Assembly: GCA_025655575.1 (NCBI GenBank)
Contig: JAHXIP010000009.1
Location: 71,500 to 135,499 of the forward strand
DNA length: 64,000 bases
Direction: 5' to 3'
From: Candidatus Thiodiazotropha sp. (ex Monitilora ramsayi)
Lineage (GTDB): Bacteria; Pseudomonadota; Gammaproteobacteria; Chromatiales; Chromatiaceae
Below, one piece after another: positions 59,198 through 64,000 of the stretch. A program made the translations under genes and the position numbers. Within the stretch, counting starts at the first letter, position 1; each line of letters begins with the position of its first letter. The notes under the pieces are model-generated. The model did no database searches and was not told where the DNA came from. It saw only the letters and a program-made list of their open reading frames with translations.

Positions 59198-60915
59198 CAG
59201 ACCAACTCGCTTCCAGGTGACAGATACATCTCGTGGTGTCCCTTGCCGGCGGCGATCATCGGGTAGACGTTCTCCTCCGGATCGACCTTGATATCCACAA
59301 AGACCAATTTATCCTTCATCGAGAAAGCCTCCTTCAGCGTGCCTTCCAGATCTTCCGGCTTCTCCACCCGCATACCCACGTGACCGTAGGACTCGGTCAG
59401 CTTGACGAAGTCCGGCGTTACGCTCATGGTCGACTGGGAGTAACGGCTGTCGTAGAAGAACTCCTGCCACTGCCGTACCATACCCATGTAACCGTTGTTG
59501 AGCAGGATGATCTTGATCGGCAGATCGTACTGGATACAGGTGGCTAGTTCCTGGATACACATCTGGATGCTCGACTCACCGGTGACCACCGCCACCGTCG
59601 CCTTGGGATGCGCCATCTGTACCCCAATGGCTGCCGGCAGGCCGAAGCCCATGGTGCCGAGACCACCGGAGTTGATCCACCGCCGCGGCTTCTCGAACTG
59701 GTAGAACTGGGCCGCGAACATCTGGTGTTGACCCACATCGGAGGTAACAAACGCCTCACCCTTGGTGACCTTGTGCAGCACCTCGACCGCGTATTGCGGT
59801 TTGATCAGCTTGCTCTTACGGTCGAACTTCAGGCAGTTCATGGAGCGCCATTTTTCGATCTGCGCCCACCACTTGTCCAGGGCCTTCTTCTTCGGCTTCT
59901 TGTCGCTCTCGTTGACCACCTTGAGCATATCCCGCAGGACCTGCTTGACCGGACCGACGATGGGCACATCCACCCGCACGTTCTTGGAGATCGACGAGGG
60001 GTCGATATCCACATGAATAATCGTGGCATCGGGACAGAACTGCTTGACGTGACCGGTGACCCGATCGTCGAAGCGGGCGCCGACGGCGATCAGCACATCG
60101 GTCTCATGCATCGCCATGTTGGCCTCGTAGGTGCCGTGCATACCCAGCATGCCGAGAAAATGCTTGCCGCTGCCCGGATAGGCGCCCAACCCCATCAACG
60201 TCTGCGTGATGGGAAAGTTGAGGGCCTCGACCAGGTCGGTCAGGTTCTTCGAGGCATCGTCCAGCACCACACCGCCGCCGGTGTAGAAGACTGGGCGTTC
60301 CGCCTCCATCATGATCTTGACCGCTTTCTTGATCTGCCCCAGATGACCCTTGGCCACCGGATTGTAGGAGCGCATCTTGACCTTGGCCGGATAGTGATAG
60401 GGGATCTTGACACCCGGATCGGTGATGTCCTTCGGAATATCGATCACCACGGGACCGGGGCGGCCGGTAGTGGCGATAAAGAAGGCCTTCTTGATCGTCT
60501 CGGCCAGATCCTCCAGTCGCTTGACCAGAAAATTGTGCTTCACGCAGGGGCGGGTGATACCGACAGTATCGACCTCCTGAAAGGCGTCGCTGCCGATTAC
60601 CGGTGTCGGCACCTGGCCGGTCAGGACGACCATAGGAATAGAGTCCATATAGGCCGTGGCAATACCGGTCACCGCATTGGTCGCACCGGGACCCGAGGTC
60701 ACCAACACCACGCCGGGCTTGCCGGTTGCACGCGCATAACCATCCGCCGCATGGGCAGCCGCCTGCTCATGACGGACCAGGATATGCTGCACATCCTTCT
60801 GTCTGAAGATTGCGTCGTAAATATGCAGCACGGCCCCGCCGGGATAGCCGAACACGTGCTCAACGCCCTCATCCTTCAAACACTGAACGATGATATCGCC
60901 GCCGCTGAGTTCCAC
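59197..60915 (-). CDS. ilvB: Acetolactate synthase large (catalytic) subunit
   Basis: 572 residues from GTG 60915. Thiamine-diphosphate enzyme making acetolactate and acetohydroxybutyrate. FGYPGGAVLHIYDA, RHEQAAAHAADGYARATGKPGVV (with the catalytic Glu) and VVTGESSIQMCIQELAT plus LNNGYMGMVRQWQEFFY (thiamine motif) are all conserved. The GTG start, eight bases after GGAGG, gives the family N-terminus (M)ELSGGDIIVQ; a TTG at 60930 is less likely. A small hairpin in the leader (60934-60953) lies just before the ribosome-binding site. Confidence 0.97.
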   Translation of the reverse strand: MELSGGDIIVQCLKDEGVEHVFGYPGGAVLHIYDAIFRQKDVQHILVRHEQAAAHAADGYARATGKPGVVLVTSGPGATNAVTGIATAYMDSIPMVVLTGQVPTPVIGSDAFQEVDTVGITRPCVKHNFLVKRLEDLAETIKKAFFIATTGRPGPVVIDIPKDITDPGVKIPYHYPAKVKMRSYNPVAKGHLGQIKKAVKIMMEAERPVFYTGGGVVLDDASKNLTDLVEALNFPITQTLMGLGAYPGSGKHFLGMLGMHGTYEANMAMHETDVLIAVGARFDDRVTGHVKQFCPDATIIHVDIDPSSISKNVRVDVPIVGPVKQVLRDMLKVVNESDKKPKKKALDKWWAQIEKWRSMNCLKFDRKSKLIKPQYAVEVLHKVTKGEAFVTSDVGQHQMFAAQFYQFEKPRRWINSGGLGTMGFGLPAAIGVQMAHPKATVAVVTGESSIQMCIQELATCIQYDLPIKIILLNNGYMGMVRQWQEFFYDSRYSQSTMSVTPDFVKLTESYGHVGMRVEKPEDLEGTLKEAFSMKDKLVFVDIKVDPEENVYPMIAAGKGHHEMYLSPGSELV

Positions 60916-61676
60916 GTCTGATGCCTCCAATCAGGCCGGCTAAGGTACCGGCCAAAAATCTAAAAAATTCTAAATAGGAACAGCGCAAAATACTAATATT
61001 GATCTTATTGGTCAAGCGGTTATCTCGCCTCAGCCCCATATCCAGCATCCAATCCGCGGGTATTTGTCATTCCCCCCACATCGGTGGGACGACTTGAAGT
61101 CGTCACAATCCAATCCCCGCAGCATAGTCCGTGAGTCCATGGCATCACAGCAAGATGGTTTAGGCAGTCTGTCAAACCGTGAGATCTGAGATCGAGAGAA
61201 AACAACACCAGATATGAAAAGAGCGAGACAAAGCCGGAAACCAGTCAGGAATCTAGCGACTTTATTTCCATGACGCTAAAAGGGTAAACTCCAGTAATCC
61301 CTATCAAGGTAATCGAATCATGGACGGCAACGACCTGACCAGACAGACGGAATTGAGCGGACAACCAGAGTGTCCGCCACCCCTCCTTCCTGAAAACCCC
61401 CTTGGCGCGAACCCTATCGTGACCTATCTCTCGACAATCTTTGAAGAATCTCTTATCGGAAAGATGAGCTCCTACGGCTTCTTGTGCAGTACCCAATGGT
61501 GGCCCACTGATTAACCGGTAAAAACGAGACAAAGGAATGCAATCAACAGTAACAGAGGAACCATAGGGCACTTCTCTATACAGATTGAACTCTATAAACG
61601 ACTCATCAGCCGCGCTGTGTATCATGCATCAGTGTCAACTAGAACTCACCTGAAATATATAACAATGGAGTAGTTA
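60916..61676. other. Intergenic region, ilvB leader and unassigned sequence
   Basis: About 760 bp. Next to ilvB is the hairpin GGCCGG/CCGGCC (60934-60953) and probably its promoter. The rest holds overlapping open frames on both strands (61245-61625 minus, 61320-61514 plus) that do not look like any family and lack clear ribosome-binding sites. I call none of them. Confidence 0.5.
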
Positions 61677-62135
61677 ATGGATAGTTTGGGCGTTTGGAAA
61701 ACCATCAAAATAGGATTCTGGCTTGGAGTTGGATTTATTCTCCCTCAGATAGCGGTTCTTTATTCGGGGACGATCATGACAATGTTTGCCATGCCATCAA
61801 TGATGGAGGAAACATTCGAAGAAAATTTCTTATCAGAAATTGACAAGTCTAAGCAGATCAATGTTCTTGAGTATAGAGAAAAAATGAATGGCAAACGGTT
61901 GTTAATTCTGGGATCAGTAAAAAATGAAGGTTCAGAAAACGCAAGTTCCATTCAACTTGAAGCAGAGCTGCTCGATTCAGATGGCCGGTTTGTATTTGAA
62001 TGTTCGAAATATATAAACAAAAAACTAAAGCCGGGTGAAACAGAAAACTTTCAAATAAATTGCGGTTGTGGGGACACTATTGCACCTGAGCATTCTAGTG
62101 TTAATGTTCGTGTTGTTTCTGCTAGTAGCTATTAG
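61677..62135 (+). CDS. Hypothetical membrane-anchored protein
   Basis: 152 residues. One N-terminal transmembrane helix (IGFWLGVGFILPQIAVLYSGTIM) and a soluble domain with repeated hydrophobic strands (KRLLILGSVKNEGSENASSIQLEAELLDSDGRF) that looks like an FxLYD-type immunoglobulin-like beta-sandwich. The region is noticeably more AT-rich in codons (AAA, AAT, ATA) than neighbours, which may indicate later acquisition. I recognise no specific function. Confidence 0.72.
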   Translation: MDSLGVWKTIKIGFWLGVGFILPQIAVLYSGTIMTMFAMPSMMEETFEENFLSEIDKSKQINVLEYREKMNGKRLLILGSVKNEGSENASSIQLEAELLDSDGRFVFECSKYINKKLKPGETENFQINCGCGDTIAPEHSSVNVRVVSASSY

Positions 62136-62235
62136 AAATAGGGATCTAAGAAAGGGGTCGGTGACAAATGATAATCTTATGTATATTCAGTCGCCAATGA
62201 CCCCATAAATTGCGAAAGAAAATAATGAAGAGTCA

Positions 62236-62757
62236 ATGTATACACAAGTGCTAACTTATACAAACCCTCTTGAAGCACACATCGTGCGTGGAAGAATGGA
62301 GGCAGAAGGCATTTCAGCGATAGTATTGTTTGAAAATCATGTGTGGGCCAAATGGTCGTTATCCCAAGCATTGGGTGGTGTCAGGCTACTTGTCCCTTTA
62401 AACATGATTGACTCAGCAACAGAAGTTGCAGAGAACATTAATTCCGGTGAATACCTAGAGATATTACTTAAAGACCAAGGAGAATCAAAGCTTAAGTGTC
62501 CCAAATGTGGATCAACACATAACGAAGTACATGCATGGTTATGGAAACTTTCTCTTGCGGTACTTTTCACAGTATCGCTTGCAGTTCCCTACACAAGCCA
62601 CTTGTATAGCTGTGATGCCTGCAAGCACTCATGGATTGCCCACAAGCAGAGGCCATACCCACTTTGGATATTAATCATTTACCTAATAGCATTGCCCGCC
62701 ATATTTGGTGCAATCTACATCACTTTCGTACTTTTATTTAATCCATATAAATATTAG
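62236..62757 (+). CDS. DUF2007-like protein with zinc ribbon and membrane helices
   Basis: 173 residues. YTQVLTYTNPLEAHIVRGRMEAEGISAIV is the DUF2007 pattern of putative signal-transducing proteins. A CPKCGS...CDACKHSW pair of CxxC motifs can bind zinc. Two hydrophobic segments (LSLAVLFTVSLAVPY and WILIIYLIALPAIFGAIYITFVLLF) span the membrane. Codons are AT-rich like the preceding gene, 100 bp upstream on the same strand. Confidence 0.8.
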   Translation: MYTQVLTYTNPLEAHIVRGRMEAEGISAIVLFENHVWAKWSLSQALGGVRLLVPLNMIDSATEVAENINSGEYLEILLKDQGESKLKCPKCGSTHNEVHAWLWKLSLAVLFTVSLAVPYTSHLYSCDACKHSWIAHKQRPYPLWILIIYLIALPAIFGAIYITFVLLFNPYKY

Positions 62758-62900
62758 TCACGGACTGTATTCTTCACTGAAAGCAATCATCTTTCCTTAT
62801 TCCCAAATATGAATATTTCAAACATGCATGAACATAAATAAAAAGCTTCAATGATTAGCCACCTATTGCATCTTCGCATCAAGCACGGAAGGAATTCTTG

Positions 62901-64000
62901 ATGAAGATTGAGTTATCCCCAAATACCAAGGCCAATCTACTGGCCGTTATCGCTATTCTGGGAATCCTGGGAGTCCTATGGATAGCGTTGCATGCCAGTA
63001 ATAGGGAAGTGGAGAGCTACGGTCCGACAGCGGTGACGGCAACCGCTGACGGGGAACTCTATTTCGATGCTATTGACCAGATGCATCAGGCAAGCGCTGG
63101 GGGAGCCCTCCTGCACAGCGCCTCCTTTTCCGAATTGGGCGTAGTCGGACCGATCGCACAGTTATCCATTGACGATGGTGATCTGCTGCTTCTCGACGCG
63201 GGTCAAAACAAGCTCCTACGCTGCGAAACAGACCTTTGGCGTTGTCTCCCACTCTTCACAACGCATGATCAACCCCTACCTGAGATACTCGCTTACGCGC
63301 TCGCACCTGAGCAAGACCAGCTCTATCTGGCCACTGGAAACAATCACAGGATCATTGCCTACGACCTTGATGGCCGAGAACGCTACACATTAAATGTGCC
63401 GCAGGGTCTGCGTTATATCAACGACATTCAGTGGCTGGGACAGGATCGCCTGCTGGTAGTCGATACCAACCACCATCGGGTAATCGAGCTGGAGGATCTG
63501 GGTGGAGGAGAAGTGCGACTCGTGCGACAACTCGATGCCAAGACCGAACTTGGTCGGCAGGGACGTAAATGGCCGACAGAAGCGGTACGCAACAATGATG
63601 GCGGTACCTGGGTAATCAACAGCAATGGGTTCCTGCGTGACGGCGACCTGATCTACTACGATGCCAATGGAGAACCACAACACCGGATCGAGCTGGATGC
63701 CGGGAGCGAGCTGAACGGACTCACACGCTATCCTGGGGGCGTGCTGGTCTCTGAGTCGGAGAATCAGCATCTCCTCTTTGTCGCCCGGAGTGATTTCTCC
63801 GTCACTCGCTTTGGCGATGAATCGTTACACACCATGCTGAATCAGATTTCACAACAAAAGCTGTATTGGCAGAGGGCATACTACATCAGCCTGGGTGTGG
63901 GTCTCTTTTTTCTTTCACTGGGTATGATAGCCGGTTACCTGGACTGGCAGGCACGTAAAAGCCTGCAGCGTGAGACCAAAGCAGAGCCCCCAACCTTCGC
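62901..64000 (+). CDS. Membrane-anchored beta-propeller (NHL/SMP-30-like) protein, C-terminus outside window
   Basis: The frame is open from ATG 62901 (AAGGA upstream) to the window end, over 366 residues. One N-terminal transmembrane helix (LLAVIAILGILGVLWIAL) precedes repeated strands typical of an NHL or SMP-30-like propeller: LLLLDAGQNKLLRC, QLYLATGNNHRIIAYDLDGRE, RLLVVDTNHHRVIELEDLGG. A second helix (YISLGVGLFFLSLGMIAGYL) is near the end of what is visible. Function unknown; such folds sense or bind small ligands. Confidence 0.78.
   Translation, partial: MKIELSPNTKANLLAVIAILGILGVLWIALHASNREVESYGPTAVTATADGELYFDAIDQMHQASAGGALLHSASFSELGVVGPIAQLSIDDGDLLLLDAGQNKLLRCETDLWRCLPLFTTHDQPLPEILAYALAPEQDQLYLATGNNHRIIAYDLDGRERYTLNVPQGLRYINDIQWLGQDRLLVVDTNHHRVIELEDLGGGEVRLVRQLDAKTELGRQGRKWPTEAVRNNDGGTWVINSNGFLRDGDLIYYDANGEPQHRIELDAGSELNGLTRYPGGVLVSESENQHLLFVARSDFSVTRFGDESLHTMLNQISQQKLYWQRAYYISLGVGLFFLSLGMIAGYLDWQARKSLQRETKAEPPTF

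Noticed and set aside
59608..60921. Long plus-strand open frame of 437 residues
   Set aside because: Antisense shadow of ilvB; its His/Asp/Arg-rich composition is a mirror of the true gene.
61245..61625. Minus-strand open frame of 126 residues
   Set aside because: No ribosome-binding site or recognisable family; overlaps another frame on the plus strand. Left unassigned.

Overview
The window is a 64 kb piece of a bacterial chromosome, most likely a gammaproteobacterium. Pointers are a periplasmic nitrate reductase operon with an adjoining NarX/NarL pair, FNR-type regulation, an OprD-like porin, Fe-SOD, RppH next to PtsP, a tetrahaem NapC and an outer-membrane/periplasmic protein complement. 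A facultatively denitrifying or nitrate-respiring member of the Chromatiales-like group would fit, but nothing here fixes the genus. I found no rRNA, tRNA or CRISPR array.

Layout. Positions 1-10,000: a partial short-chain dehydrogenase, a secreted metallopeptidase with a Pro-Asp repeat and a rhombosortase-type C-terminal tail, an asparagine-synthase-like amidotransferase (NAGGN type), recQ, an antiporter fragment and a porin. Positions 10,000-18,000: a kinase-less PAS/HAMP sensor with a rhodanese, an HDOD protein, an antibiotic-monooxygenase gene broken by a 266-bp MITE, a phospholipase-A2-like protein, a variant FNR regulator, a uracil-DNA glycosylase and a lone hydantoinase-B subunit. Positions 18,000-26,000: sodB, then an alpha/beta hydrolase and caspase operon diverging from a large TPR-CHAT protease, followed by a NYN-LOTUS protein. 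This is the most defence-like part of the window.

Positions 26,000-36,400 form one functional unit. The nitrate sensor NarX and regulator NarL overlap. They are followed by a promoter region with two 7-2-7 NarL-type sites and a perfect FNR box, then napFDAGHBC and the molybdenum-cofactor gene moaA. Electrons would pass from quinol via NapC/NapGH through NapB to NapA in the periplasm.

Positions 36,400-64,000 are mostly housekeeping: an MscS channel, argD-argF, two-gene ptsP/rppH, several small conserved proteins, an Lrp-type regulator beside leuA, argG, a histidine kinase with a TPR response regulator, a CAP-domain lipoprotein and the ilvB-ilvN-ilvC operon. Together these supply arginine and branched-chain amino acid synthesis. 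The right end has three less familiar membrane-associated genes, the last running off the window.
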